Assembly (NCBI GenBank): GCA_963719485.1
Contig: OY970387.1
Coordinates: 2,542,001-2,606,000, forward strand
Source: Bog-473 sp963719485
GTDB lineage: Bacteria > Actinomycetota > Acidimicrobiia > Acidimicrobiales > RAAP-2
Direction: 5' to 3'
DNA length: 64,000 nt
Every line of letters begins with the position of its first letter. Within the stretch, counting starts at the first letter, position 1. Made by a program: the position numbers and the translations under genes. Positions 8,243 to 16,489 of the stretch are shown piece by piece. Below the pieces are notes generated by a model. The model did no database searches, was not told where the DNA came from, and saw nothing but the letters and a program-made list of their open reading frames with translations.

Positions 8243-9850
8243 CTACTTCTTGACGGTCCTCGGGGCCGTCGTCGGCGTGGCCTGGGTCGGTTGGCCGATG
8301 GTGCAGGGGAACGGGTTCCAGGGCTCGAGCTGCTTGTTCGTGTAGACGTCGGAGGGGATCGTCGTCGTGGTCGTCGTCGTCGGGCCCGGGGCGATGCCCG
8401 ACGGCCCGGTCACGGTCAACTGGGAGCCGGCCACCAACAGCGTGACCGTCTGTCCGCTCAGGCTCGGGTCGGGGACCAACGTGACGGGCCCGCCGAGCAC
8501 GGACGCGAGCGTGTGCGCGGCCTCGGTGCCGGATCGACCGTAGAGGATCTCCGAGGGAGCCCCGCCGGCCAGTGGCGTCGAGGCATTGCCGATCCCGGTG
8601 ACGTCGAAGCCCTGGGTGGTGAGCGCCGCCGCCGTGGTGTGCGCGATGCCGTTCGCGGCCGACGCGTTCAAGACATCGACGCTCACCAGGCTGTGGGCCT
8701 CGGTGGGCGCCGTCGTCGTGGTGGTGGGTGGTGGCGGAGGCGATCCGATCCGGTTGAACGCGTTGACCAGGTTCTGGGCGTACGGCTGCGCCTCCTTGAG
8801 CACGTCGGCCCCGCCCGATGTGACGTAGGCCGTCGTCGGCAGCGTCTCGGTCACCAGGTTTTTCTTGGGCAGGCCCCGGAACACGTCCGCGATGTGCAGC
8901 AGGTCACCCTGGCTGAGGGTGTCGTCGATGGTCAGGTTGCCCACCGCCGCGCCGATGAACGAGTTGATGGTGAGTGGGCTCGTGATGGACGCGTTCACCT
9001 TCGCCAGCACAGCCCGGAAGAACGCATCCTGGCGCTGGATCCGGCTGAAGTCCGACAGCCCGTCGTACTCCCAGTAGCCGTTCAAATTCCTGTAGTAGAG
9101 GTGCCGGCTGCGCACGAGCTCCAGCGCCGTGGTCCCGTTCACCACCTGGCAGCCCGTGGTCGTCACGTCGAGGCCGGTGTACTGGTCCTTGACCGCCGTC
9201 GGGAAGTCCATGGTGACGCCGCCCAACGCGTTCACCATTCCCGAGAATCCGGGGAAGTTCACCGCCACGTAGTGGTTGATTGGGATGCCCAGATTCTTCT
9301 CGATGGTCTGGATCAGGAGGTCGGGGCCACCGTCGTAGGCCGCGTTGATGCGGTTCATGCCCGAGATCCCGCTGTCGTTGCCCGGGATGTCGACCCAGAG
9401 GTCCCGCGGGACGGAGAGCAACGTCACGGTTTTGGCGGTGGGGTCGAAGCGGGCCACCATCGTCACGTCGCTGCGCTGTCCCCCCGCGTTGGCCTCGTTG
9501 CCGAAGGCCTTGACCTGGGTGGCGTTCGAGACAAACGCGCGCGAGTCCGAACCGACCAGGAGGAGATTGAACGGTTGGCCGGGCGGCGCCGCGGCGACCA
9601 GGTGTTTGGCGTGGATCTTCTTGATCTGGTTGAAGCGGTAGTTGGCGTAGACGTAGAGACCCCCCACCCCGATGCCGGCGAGGACGACGATGATGGACAG
9701 CGCGTACACGGTCCGTCGCTGCCAACGGTGCCGGTGCTTGCGCTCCTTCTTCCGGGTGCTGCGCAGCTCGGCCTGAAGGTCGGCCCGAGACCTCGTGTGC
9801 TCGTCGTCGGCATCGGTCGGCCCGGGAGTCTCGGGTTCGTCGGGGGTCAA
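8243..9850 (-). CDS. LytR-CpsA-Psr (LCP) cell-wall ligase with LytR_C domain
   Basis: This 535-residue membrane protein attaches teichoic-acid or arabinogalactan-like polymers to peptidoglycan. A basic cytoplasmic head (about residues 1-47) precedes one TM helix (TVYALSIIVVLAGIGVGGLYV). The LCP domain follows, with RSDVTMVARFD, LLSVPRDLWVDIPG and LELVRSRHLYYRN carrying the pyrophosphate-binding Arg and Asp residues. After a Pro/Thr linker a LytR_C domain begins near residue 390 (VDVLNASAANGIA). The start is TTG 9850; a TATTTT box 7 bp upstream (minus strand) suggests a leaderless message. It is convergent with whiB. Confidence 0.92.
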   Translation of the reverse strand: MTPDEPETPGPTDADDEHTRSRADLQAELRSTRKKERKHRHRWQRRTVYALSIIVVLAGIGVGGLYVYANYRFNQIKKIHAKHLVAAAPPGQPFNLLLVGSDSRAFVSNATQVKAFGNEANAGGQRSDVTMVARFDPTAKTVTLLSVPRDLWVDIPGNDSGISGMNRINAAYDGGPDLLIQTIEKNLGIPINHYVAVNFPGFSGMVNALGGVTMDFPTAVKDQYTGLDVTTTGCQVVNGTTALELVRSRHLYYRNLNGYWEYDGLSDFSRIQRQDAFFRAVLAKVNASITSPLTINSFIGAAVGNLTIDDTLSQGDLLHIADVFRGLPKKNLVTETLPTTAYVTSGGADVLKEAQPYAQNLVNAFNRIGSPPPPPTTTTTAPTEAHSLVSVDVLNASAANGIAHTTAAALTTQGFDVTGIGNASTPLAGGAPSEILYGRSGTEAAHTLASVLGGPVTLVPDPSLSGQTVTLLVAGSQLTVTGPSGIAPGPTTTTTTTIPSDVYTNKQLEPWNPFPCTIGQPTQATPTTAPRTVKK

Positions 9851-9857
9851 GAATCAG

Positions 9858-9887
9858 AAAATACCTGGCTGGGAGGTCCGGTAGCCT
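9858..9887. promoter_or_regulatory. Divergent -10 pair, LCP and acyl-CoA dehydrogenase
   Basis: The 43-bp gap between divergent genes holds a minus-strand TATTTT (9863-9858), 7 bp before the LCP TTG, and a plus-strand TAGCCT (9882-9887), 6 bp before the GTG at 9894. Both spacings place the transcription start at or next to the start codon. Confidence 0.55.
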
Positions 9888-9893
9888 TCGCCG

Positions 9894-11069
9894 GTGCTTT
9901 TTGAACTTCCCGACGAGCTTCTCGAACTCCGCGATTCGGTCCGGCGTCTCGCCCAGGACAAGGTCAAGCCACGGGCCCGGCCCATCGACAAAGAGGGCGC
10001 CTACCCGACCGACGTCTTCGAGGCGTTCCGGGACGCCGGCCTCCTGGGGTTGTGCATCCCGGTCGAGTACGGGGGCTCGGGGGCGGGGATCTTGGGCCTG
10101 GCCCTGGCGATCGAGGAAGTGGCCAAGTACTCCAACACGGCGGCGCTGATGCTCCTCCTGACCCGACTGCCCACGGGGCCGGTCATGATCGCCGGCACCG
10201 AGGAGCAGAAGGAGCGCTACCTGCCCGGCATCTGCGACGGCACCCGACGGGCCGCCTTCGGGTTGTCCGAGCCCCAGGCGGGCAGCGACGTCATGGGGAT
10301 GCGGACCCGGGGGGTGCCCGACTCGGGGTCCGACGGCGGCTGGGTGCTGAACGGCACCAAGTGCTGGATGTCGGGTGTGCGGGAGGCAGATTGGTACACC
10401 GTCTTCGCCAAGACCAGCGACCCGACCAGCCGGGCGCACGACTCGATCACGGCCTTCATCGTGGAGCGGGCGTGGGACGGGGTGGAGGTGGGCCGCACCG
10501 ACCACAAGATGGGCGTGCGCGGCGTCGACACGGGTGAGCTGCTCCTCACGGACGTCCACGTCCCGGCCGAGAACGTGATCGGCGAGGTCGGCGGCTTCCG
10601 CCTGGCGATGCTGGGGCTCAACGCCATGCGCCCGATCGTGGCGGCCCGGGGCATCGGCCTGGCCGAGGGCGCGCTGATGTACGCCACCGAGTACGTGCAA
10701 CAGCGGGCCGCCTTCGGCAAGACCATCGCTGACTTCCAGGGGATCCAGTGGGAGATCGCCAAGTGCGCCGTCGACATCGAGGCCGCCCGGTTGCTCACGT
10801 ACCGCGCCGCGGTCCTGGCCGACCAGGGGAAGTTCACGAAGGAATACGTCCCGTACCTGTCCATGGCCAAGTACCACGCCACCGAGCTGGCCGTGCGGGC
10901 CTCGTCGCTGGCGGTCCAGCTGCTCGGCGCAGCCGGTTACATGGAAGACCATCCGACCGAGCAGTGGTACCGGGACGCCAAGCAGCTGACGATCGTCGAG
11001 GGGACCTCACAGGTGCAGCTCGGCCTCATCGCCCGGGGCGTGCTCGACCGGGACCTGTGGTGGGACTGA
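9894..11069 (+). CDS. Acyl-CoA dehydrogenase
   Basis: This 391-residue FAD enzyme introduces a 2,3-trans double bond into acyl-CoA. It has the usual three-part fold: helical N-domain (ELPDELLELRDSVRRLAQ), beta domain with AFGLSEPQAGSDVMG for substrate/FAD contacts, and a C-terminal helical domain. The catalytic glutamate is expected in IVEGTSQVQLG near residue 370, and QLLGAAGYMEDHPTEQ is the usual FAD/dimer segment. Chain-length preference cannot be judged. The GTG start follows a -10 box. Its stop overlaps the trpD start region by about 10 nt, an unusual metabolic pairing. Confidence 0.93.
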   Translation: MLFELPDELLELRDSVRRLAQDKVKPRARPIDKEGAYPTDVFEAFRDAGLLGLCIPVEYGGSGAGILGLALAIEEVAKYSNTAALMLLLTRLPTGPVMIAGTEEQKERYLPGICDGTRRAAFGLSEPQAGSDVMGMRTRGVPDSGSDGGWVLNGTKCWMSGVREADWYTVFAKTSDPTSRAHDSITAFIVERAWDGVEVGRTDHKMGVRGVDTGELLLTDVHVPAENVIGEVGGFRLAMLGLNAMRPIVAARGIGLAEGALMYATEYVQQRAAFGKTIADFQGIQWEIAKCAVDIEAARLLTYRAAVLADQGKFTKEYVPYLSMAKYHATELAVRASSLAVQLLGAAGYMEDHPTEQWYRDAKQLTIVEGTSQVQLGLIARGVLDRDLWWD

Positions 11070-12124
11070 CCTGGCCCGAGGTCCTGGCCCGGCTGGCCCG
11101 GCGCGAGTCGCTCAGTGCGGCGGAAGCCGAGGAGACGTTGAAGATCGTCCTCTCCGGGGAAGCGACGCCCGCTCAGGTGGGGGCCTTCCTGGCGCTCCTG
11201 CACGCCAAGGGGGAGACGCCGGAGGAGGTGACCGGGTTGGCCCGGGCGATGGTCGATGCCGCGGTGGCCTGCCCGTTGGCGGAACAGGACGCCGAGGCGG
11301 CGGTCGATCTGGTCGGGACGGGGGGCGACCGACTGGCGAGCATCAATGTGACCACGCTGGCGGCGTTCATCACGGCGGGGTGCGGGGTGCCGGTGTGCAA
11401 GCACGGCAACCGCGCCGCGTCATCGTCGGTGGGGACGGCGGACGTGCTCGAGGCCCTCGGGGTGGCGATTGAGCTCGGACCCGAGGGTGTCGCCCGCTGC
11501 GTCTCCGAGGCCGGCATGGGGTTCTGTTTCGCCCAACGCTTTCACCCGGCCATGCGCTTCGTCGGGCCGGTCCGCAAGGAGTTGGGCGTGCCGACCGTGT
11601 TCAACTTCCTGGGGCCCCTGATCAACCCGGCCCGCACCCGGCGCCAGCTGGTCGGCGTCAGTGATCCGGCCATGGCGCCGATCATGGCGGGGGTCTTCGG
11701 GGCGACCGGGAGCATCCATACGCTGATCGTGCACGCCGACGACGGGCTCGACGAGTTGAGCGTGACGTCGCCCTCCCGTGTGCTCGAGGTGCGCGGCGAT
11801 GGCCGGGGGGATTTCGAGGTGACCGAGTGGCGCGTCGATCCCGCAGCGCTCGGTTTCCCCCCTGCGACGCTGGCGGACCTGCGGGGCGGCAACGCCTCCT
11901 TCAACGCCGGAGTCATCCGCTCCGTGCTCGAGGGAGAGCGGAGCGCCCGGCGCGACATCGGGATCCTCAACGCCGGAGCCGCCCTCGTGGTGGCGGGACG
12001 CGTCGGCGACCTGCAGAGCGCGCTGGCCGTCGCGACAGAGTCGATCGACAGCGGCCGGGCGGTCGGTGTCCTCGATGCGCTGGTCGCTACGTCACAAGAA
12101 GAGCTGCACCGGCAGCCGGGCTGA
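11057..12124 (+). CDS. trpD: Anthranilate phosphoribosyltransferase
   Basis: This 355-residue enzyme transfers phosphoribose from PRPP to anthranilate in tryptophan synthesis. PRPP/metal motifs are DLVGTGGDRLASINVTT (residues about 91-107) and KHGNRAASSSVGTADVLEALG; the second metal site is in DGLDELS. The family normally has a Lys/Ser in the GTGGD-x-x-x-x-N-I-S-T loop, and here the loop reads INVTT, a conservative change. The start is GTG 11057 or the adjacent GTG 11060, inside the end of the acyl-CoA dehydrogenase gene. Its 3' end overlaps the convergent galactokinase by 38 bp. No other trp genes are nearby. Confidence 0.94.
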   Translation: MVGLTWPEVLARLARRESLSAAEAEETLKIVLSGEATPAQVGAFLALLHAKGETPEEVTGLARAMVDAAVACPLAEQDAEAAVDLVGTGGDRLASINVTTLAAFITAGCGVPVCKHGNRAASSSVGTADVLEALGVAIELGPEGVARCVSEAGMGFCFAQRFHPAMRFVGPVRKELGVPTVFNFLGPLINPARTRRQLVGVSDPAMAPIMAGVFGATGSIHTLIVHADDGLDELSVTSPSRVLEVRGDGRGDFEVTEWRVDPAALGFPPATLADLRGGNASFNAGVIRSVLEGERSARRDIGILNAGAALVVAGRVGDLQSALAVATESIDSGRAVGVLDALVATSQEELHRQPG

Positions 12125-13109
12125 CCCGCCAGGCACGGCGCGGGGCGTGCATGTCGGGGTCGAGCGCGGGCGAGTCGGGCCGGCACAGCGCGATGACACA
12201 CCCGCCGAATCCGCCACCGCTCATGCGGGCTCCGAGGACCCCGGGTTGGCCGAGCAGGTGCTCCACCAATTCGTCGATCGCCGGCAGGGAGACCCGGTAG
12301 TCAGCCGCCAGGCTGCGGTGTCCCTCCGTCATGACGGCGCCCAACCCGCTCAGGTTGCCGCGGGACAACATCTGCTCGGCCTCGCCGACCCTGGCGCACT
12401 CGGTCACGACGTGACGGGCCCGCCGGCGCAGCACGGGGTCGGACAGCGCGCTCAGGTCGCCGAGCTCGCAGAGGCCCAGCGGCCGGCCCAGGATGTGGGC
12501 GGCCCGCTCGCATTCGGCGCGCCGGGTGGCGTACGGGGTGCTGGTGAGGAGGCGCGGCGTCTCACTGTGGACGATGACGAAGGCGGCCTCCTCGGGGACA
12601 GCGACGAGGCGGGTTTCGAGCGTGCCGAAATCGATGCGCAGCGCGTGGCCGGCGGCGGCACCCGCGATGGCGAGCGGATCGAGCAGGCCGACGTGCGCGC
12701 CGGCGCTGCGCTCCGCTTCCTGGCAGGCGCGGGCCAGGGCGAGGGGATCGGGGTCGTGGCCGAGGGCGAGGAGCAACGCGACCGAGAACGCGGCGCTCGA
12801 GGAGAGGCCCGCCCCGACCGGGAGCGTGCTCGTCACCCGGACGGTCCCACCGGTCGGGGGAGGCTGGGCGCGCAGGAGGCCGGCCGCCAGGGCTGCCTCG
12901 GCGAGAACCGGGGCGGTGTCGCCCAACGCGATCTCGATCGGTCGGCCGGGGAACTGGTCCGAGTCGATGCCGAAGAGGAAGCTGCCGGGCTTCGGTGTGA
13001 AGTCGACCTTGGTGGCGAGGTCGATGGCCATGGGCAGCGAGAGCCCGCCGTTGTAATCGGTGTGGTCGCCGATGATCGTCACTCGTCCGGGGGCGCGGGC
13101 GGCGGGCAC
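12087..13109 (-). CDS. galK: Galactokinase (GHMP kinase family)
   Basis: This 340-residue GHMP kinase is predicted to phosphorylate galactose at C1. N-terminal RAPGRVTIIGDHTDYNGG matches the galactokinase signature (normally GRVNLIGEHTDYNGG). PVGAGLSSSAAFSVALLLA is the ATP loop and MSGGGFGGCVIAL is motif 3. The catalytic Asp of the usual MDQ is present as LLDPLA. Two changes are notable: Glu to Asp in the sugar-contacting GEHTDY, and Gln to Pro after the catalytic Asp. A related sugar kinase is therefore possible. GTG start at 13109. No galT, galE or transporter is adjacent. Confidence 0.82.
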   Translation of the reverse strand: MPAARAPGRVTIIGDHTDYNGGLSLPMAIDLATKVDFTPKPGSFLFGIDSDQFPGRPIEIALGDTAPVLAEAALAAGLLRAQPPPTGGTVRVTSTLPVGAGLSSSAAFSVALLLALGHDPDPLALARACQEAERSAGAHVGLLDPLAIAGAAAGHALRIDFGTLETRLVAVPEEAAFVIVHSETPRLLTSTPYATRRAECERAAHILGRPLGLCELGDLSALSDPVLRRRARHVVTECARVGEAEQMLSRGNLSGLGAVMTEGHRSLAADYRVSLPAIDELVEHLLGQPGVLGARMSGGGFGGCVIALCRPDSPALDPDMHAPRRAWRVSPAAGAALLVT

Positions 13110-13138
13110 GCCCCCAGCTTGGCGCAGGACAGACGGGC

Positions 13139-13168
13139 TTGACCGTCGTGGGCGGCGCGGGTCACGAT
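13139..13168 (+). promoter_or_regulatory. Promoter of the CoA-transferase gene
   Basis: TTGACC (13139-13144) and CACGAT (13163-13168) are 18 bp apart, the second lying 6 bp before ATG 13175. This argues that the gene starts at 13175 and not at the in-frame GTG at 13139, which would lie on the -35. Confidence 0.55.
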
Positions 13169-13174
13169 CCTGCG

Positions 13175-14353
13175 ATGACAGACCGCAGCGGACCGTTGAG
13201 CGGGATCAAGATCATCGAGTTGGCGGGCATCGGGCCGGCGCCCTACACGTGCATGATGCTGGCCGATGCCGGGGCGCAGGTCCTGCGCCTGGAGCGGGCG
13301 GCGCCGGGGGCGGTCGAGGCGGGGGAAGCATTCCGTGCCTCCGGCACCGGGCCGTACTGGGACCTCCTGAACCGGTCGCGGCCCTCGGTCGGCATCGATC
13401 TCAAGAACCCCGACGCGGTCGAGCTCGTTCTCGGGCTCGTCGAGCAGGCGGACGGGTTGATCGAGGGGTTCCGGCCCGGTGTGGCCGAGCGGCTGGGCGT
13501 CGGGCCGGACGCTTGCTTCGGGCGCAACCGCCGGCTGGTCTACGGGCGCATGACGGGCTGGGGCCAGGACGGCCCGATGGCACCGATGGCCGGGCACGAC
13601 ATCGACTACATCGCCATCGGTGGAGCACTGTGGTCGCTGGGCCGGGCCGACTCGGCACCGGTGCCGCCGCTGAACCTCGTGGGCGACTTCGGCGGCGGCG
13701 GCATGCTGCTCGCCTTCGGCATGGTGGCCGCACTCCTCGAGGCGGCCCGTTCCGGCGAGGGGCAGGTGGTCGACGCCGCCATGGTGGACGGCGCCGCCTC
13801 CCTGATGACGATGATCCACGCCTTCCACGCCCACGGCATCTGGAACGACGAGCGGGGGTCGAACATGTTGGACACCGGGGCGCCCTTCTACGAGGTCTAC
13901 GAGACGTCGGACGGGAAGTGGATGGCCGTCGGCGGCATCGAGGCGCAGTTCTACGCCGCCCTGCTCGACGGCCTCGGCCTGGCCGGTGACGCGTCTCTGC
14001 CACACCAGATGTCGCGGGAGGAATGGCCAGCGATGAAGGAGCGCTTCACGTCGATCTTCAAGTCGAAGACACGGGACGAGTGGACCGCCATCTTCGACAG
14101 GACCGACGCGTGCGTGGCGCCCGTGCTGTCGCCCTGGGAGGCGCACGAGCACCCGCACAACGTGGCCCGCTCGACCTACATCGAGGTCGACGGCGCCGTG
14201 CAGCCGGCGCCGGCGCCCCGCTTCTCCAGGACGCCGTCCGCCGTCTCGAAGCCGCCGTCGCCCCCGGGAGCGGACACCGTGTCCGGTCTCGTGGAATGGG
14301 GCGTGGACGAGAGCGTCGTCGCCAAGCTCCGCGAGTCGGGGGCGCTCAGCTAG
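13175..14353 (+). CDS. Family III CoA-transferase, AMACR-like
   Basis: This 392-residue CaiB/BaiF-family protein moves CoA between carboxylates or racemises 2-methylacyl-CoA. GIKIIELAGIGPAPYTCMMLADAGAQVLRLE is read as the family N-terminal fold. MTGWGQDGP and GHDIDYIAIGGAL follow, the latter carrying the catalytic aspartate, and GGGGMLLAFGMVAALLEA lies after that. The GIGPAPY pattern and GHDIDY are closer to alpha-methylacyl-CoA racemases than to formyl- or carnitine-CoA transferases. ATG 13175 is favoured by the upstream promoter and by where homology begins. With the nearby acyl-CoA dehydrogenase it suggests branched-chain lipid or sterol side-chain breakdown. Confidence 0.9.
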   Translation: MTDRSGPLSGIKIIELAGIGPAPYTCMMLADAGAQVLRLERAAPGAVEAGEAFRASGTGPYWDLLNRSRPSVGIDLKNPDAVELVLGLVEQADGLIEGFRPGVAERLGVGPDACFGRNRRLVYGRMTGWGQDGPMAPMAGHDIDYIAIGGALWSLGRADSAPVPPLNLVGDFGGGGMLLAFGMVAALLEAARSGEGQVVDAAMVDGAASLMTMIHAFHAHGIWNDERGSNMLDTGAPFYEVYETSDGKWMAVGGIEAQFYAALLDGLGLAGDASLPHQMSREEWPAMKERFTSIFKSKTRDEWTAIFDRTDACVAPVLSPWEAHEHPHNVARSTYIEVDGAVQPAPAPRFSRTPSAVSKPPSPPGADTVSGLVEWGVDESVVAKLRESGALS

Positions 14354-14364
14354 ACCCCCGGCGC

Positions 14365-14396
14365 GAGAGGAGGGCCCCTTGCGGAGCCCTCCTCTC
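14365..14396. terminator. Bidirectional hairpin terminator
   Basis: An 11-bp perfect stem (GAGAGGAGGGC with GCCCTCCTCTC) encloses a 10-nt loop, between the convergent CoA-transferase stop and the stop of the secreted repeat protein. It lacks a T tract, as is common in high-GC actinobacteria. Confidence 0.82.
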
Positions 14397-14417
14397 ATCT
14401 TCCCGGACGTGTGCGGG

Positions 14418-15818
14418 TCAGATCCCGAGGCTCATTCCTGCGACATCGGTGACCCCGCTGCCTCCGAGGCTGCCGTCGAAGGCGGCCGAGCCGTAGTTGA
14501 ACACCCCGCCGTCCGACGCGGTGAACCAGTACCCGGTGCCGTCGGGCGTCGGTGTCATGCCGACGATCGGTTCGTTGAGCTGCAGGCTGCCGGTCGAGCC
14601 GTAGAACTGGGCGTTGCCGTAGGCGAAGATCCCGCCGTCGGACGCCACGAACCAGTACCCACCACCGTCAGGCGTCGACGCCATGCCGACGACGGGCTTG
14701 TTCAGGTGCAGGCTGCCGGTCGAGCCGAAGAACTGGGCGTCGCCGTAGGCGAAGATCCCACCGTCGGACGCCACCAACCAGTACCCGCGGCCCGAAGGCG
14801 TGGGGGCCATGCCGACGATCGGCTTGTTCAGCGCCATGCTCCCGGTCGAGCCGTAGAACTGGGCATCTCCGTAGGCGAAGATCCCACCGTCGGACGCCAC
14901 GAACCAGTACCCCTTGCCGTCGGGCGTCGCCGCCATGCCGACCACGGGCTTGTTCAGGTGCAGGCTGCCGGTCGAGCCGTAGAACTGGGCATTGCCACTG
15001 GCGTACACACCACCGTCGGAGCCGACCATCCAGTAGCCGCCGCCGTCAGGCGTCGGTGCCATGCCTACGATGGGAGCGTTGAGGTCGTAGTACTGCGCCC
15101 CGTTGAGGTAGGCGAGGAAATTGTCGTTGCCGAACCCTGTCAGCTCACCGGCCTGACCGAACATGTAGTACCCGTCGCTGGGATCGGTCGGGACGATGTT
15201 GTAGGCGATGGTGCCCGAGATGTCGACGCTGTCATTCGTGCAATCGAACTGGACCGCGGCCGCCTTGACCGGTGAGGGTCCCGGCGTGAACACGTACTGG
15301 TCGCGCTCCACGATTCCTGTGGCGGACGCCCCCGAGCTTCCGCTGTAGGTCCCGGATCCGCAGGTCGTGCCGCCGGCCGACACACTCATGGTTGTCGCAA
15401 TGGGCTGCCAGTTCTGCATGTTGAACGGTGGGAGCATCTGGAACGCTCCGCCATTGGGACCCGGGCCGTCTCCGTAGTTCAGGCAGAGGATGTCCGTGGG
15501 GCCGGTGTTGCAGTTGATGTTGTTCGGGTAGATGGGTGCCGGGTTCGTGTACTGGAACACGGTCGCGTCATTCGTCGCCAGATCGGTCACAATGATGTTG
15601 GCCTGGCTCAGGGGCGTCGACGACGGAACGACGTGGCCGGCCGACGACGGCGACGACCCGACGTTGGCGTGCGGCCCGAAGGACCCGAGGGCACCCGCGG
15701 TTGCCGCGGTGCTCAGGGCGAGCGCAGAAGCAACCGTGAAGAGGGTTCCCAGCAGCACCGCCCCCCGACCCGCCAGGCTTCCGGCCGAATGGGTCTTGTT
15801 CCAATGAAACGCTTTCAT
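14418..15818 (-). CDS. Secreted protein with six 42-residue repeats
   Basis: This 466-residue exported protein has a signal peptide (MKAFHWNK, then a hydrophobic stretch ending ATAGALG, near residue 45). It continues with a 190-residue Ser/Thr/Gly-rich unique domain holding several Cys, and six C-terminal 42-residue units of the form YW-x-VASDGGIFAYGDAQFYGSTG...NKPVVGMAPTPDG. The first (YYMFGQAG) and last units are degenerate. Such repeats are common in Acidimicrobiia surface proteins and look beta-propeller-like. ATG 15818 has AGAGGAAG upstream and is preferred over the in-frame codon at 15881. Its promoter has a TTAC direct repeat. Function is unknown; a cell-surface or matrix role is inferred. 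Confidence 0.82.
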   Translation of the reverse strand: MKAFHWNKTHSAGSLAGRGAVLLGTLFTVASALALSTAATAGALGSFGPHANVGSSPSSAGHVVPSSTPLSQANIIVTDLATNDATVFQYTNPAPIYPNNINCNTGPTDILCLNYGDGPGPNGGAFQMLPPFNMQNWQPIATTMSVSAGGTTCGSGTYSGSSGASATGIVERDQYVFTPGPSPVKAAAVQFDCTNDSVDISGTIAYNIVPTDPSDGYYMFGQAGELTGFGNDNFLAYLNGAQYYDLNAPIVGMAPTPDGGGYWMVGSDGGVYASGNAQFYGSTGSLHLNKPVVGMAATPDGKGYWFVASDGGIFAYGDAQFYGSTGSMALNKPIVGMAPTPSGRGYWLVASDGGIFAYGDAQFFGSTGSLHLNKPVVGMASTPDGGGYWFVASDGGIFAYGNAQFYGSTGSLQLNEPIVGMTPTPDGTGYWFTASDGGVFNYGSAAFDGSLGGSGVTDVAGMSLGI

Positions 15819-15959
15819 CTCTGCTCTTCCTCTCTGCTCCCCGTCGACCGGGATAGGTCCCCCCTGATCGGCCGACGGCATGACTGCGGACTTCGCAGGC
15901 CCGTTCCCCCGACAGCGAGCTCGTCACTGCTGCGCTTCGCCAGATGCCGGTGTGCCGAG

Positions 15960-15990
15960 ACAGTACGAAGTCCCGGTAAAGCCGCGGTAA
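15960..15990 (-). promoter_or_regulatory. TTAC direct-repeat promoter 1 (secreted repeat protein)
   Basis: Read on the minus strand, TTACC (15990-15986) and TTACC (15979-15975) are 11 bp apart, then 9 bp later TACTGT (15965-15960) forms a -10. The expected start is about 135 nt upstream of ATG 15818. It matches the elements at 16239-16269 and 16317-16347 in spacing and orientation. Paired half-sites on one helical face are typical of OmpR/PhoB-family activators. Confidence 0.75.
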
Positions 15991-16011
15991 GGCCGGGTTC
16001 GGCGTCGCGCA

Positions 16012-16206
16012 CTACGCCGCTGTCGGCTCGGTCAAGAGATGGACCGGCGCCTGCCAGCATCCGACGCGCATGGTGAGGACTTCGGCGATGCCCGCACAGA
16101 CATGGCTGACACCGACGTCAGTCGCGTTGGACGGTGCCGCGCTTTCGGGTGCGACAGACCCCGTCTCGGTCGTTTCGGGCATCTGATCGTGCATGAGCGC
16201 CTTCAT
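16012..16206 (-). CDS. 64-residue peptide of unknown function
   Basis: ATG 16206 is preceded by an almost ideal ribosome binding site (AAGGAGG, 6 nt before the start), and the frame runs 64 codons. The peptide begins MKALMHDQMPETTETGSVAPE, is Thr/Ala/Val-rich, and has two Cys (VCAGIAEVL and VGCWQAP). It has no signal peptide or membrane helix and resembles no family I know. Its own promoter has the shared TTAC repeat, so it is likely a real co-regulated gene. A small regulator or a precursor peptide are both possible; no peptide-modifying enzyme is nearby. Confidence 0.62.
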   Translation of the reverse strand: MKALMHDQMPETTETGSVAPESAAPSNATDVGVSHVCAGIAEVLTMRVGCWQAPVHLLTEPTAA

Positions 16207-16238
16207 GGTTTCCTCCTTCGGTTTCGATCCCCGCCGAA

Positions 16239-16269
16239 GGTCTACCGATCGCCGGTAACTGCGGGGTAA
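16239..16269 (-). promoter_or_regulatory. TTAC direct-repeat promoter 2 (64-residue peptide)
   Basis: On the minus strand TTACC (16269-16265) and TTACC (16258-16254) are 11 bp apart, then 9 bp later TAGACC (16244-16239) is a -10-like box. Transcription would start about 26 nt before the AAGGAGG-led ATG at 16206. The -10 is weaker than in the other two copies, consistent with activator dependence. Confidence 0.72.
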
Positions 16270-16316
16270 GGGCAGACGGCCCCGAATGGGGGCGGCCCCG
16301 CGAGCGATCCTGCGCT

Positions 16317-16347
16317 TTACTGGGCCTTTACCGGGGGGCTCTACGGT
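16317..16347 (+). promoter_or_regulatory. TTAC direct-repeat promoter 3 (glnX-pknG operon)
   Basis: TTACT (16317-16321) and TTACC (16328-16332) are 11 bp apart, followed 9 bp later by TACGGT (16342-16347). Orientation is toward glnX, giving a leader of about 135 nt. This is the same architecture as the two minus-strand elements to its left. Confidence 0.75.
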
Positions 16348-16489
16348 CGGCGCCGGAACGGAGAAAGCATCCGACCGCGGCGCACCCCGGGGTGACCGTC
16401 GGGTATCGTGCGGCTCACTTGGGGGCGGGGTAGTCGCACGACCAACGATGCGTGGCGGTCGGATCGGCGACAGGGAGGGAGGGCACCAG

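Noticed and set aside
16012..16206. A RiPP precursor peptide
   Set aside because: No modifying enzyme, protease or transporter of a RiPP system is nearby; kept only as an unknown peptide.
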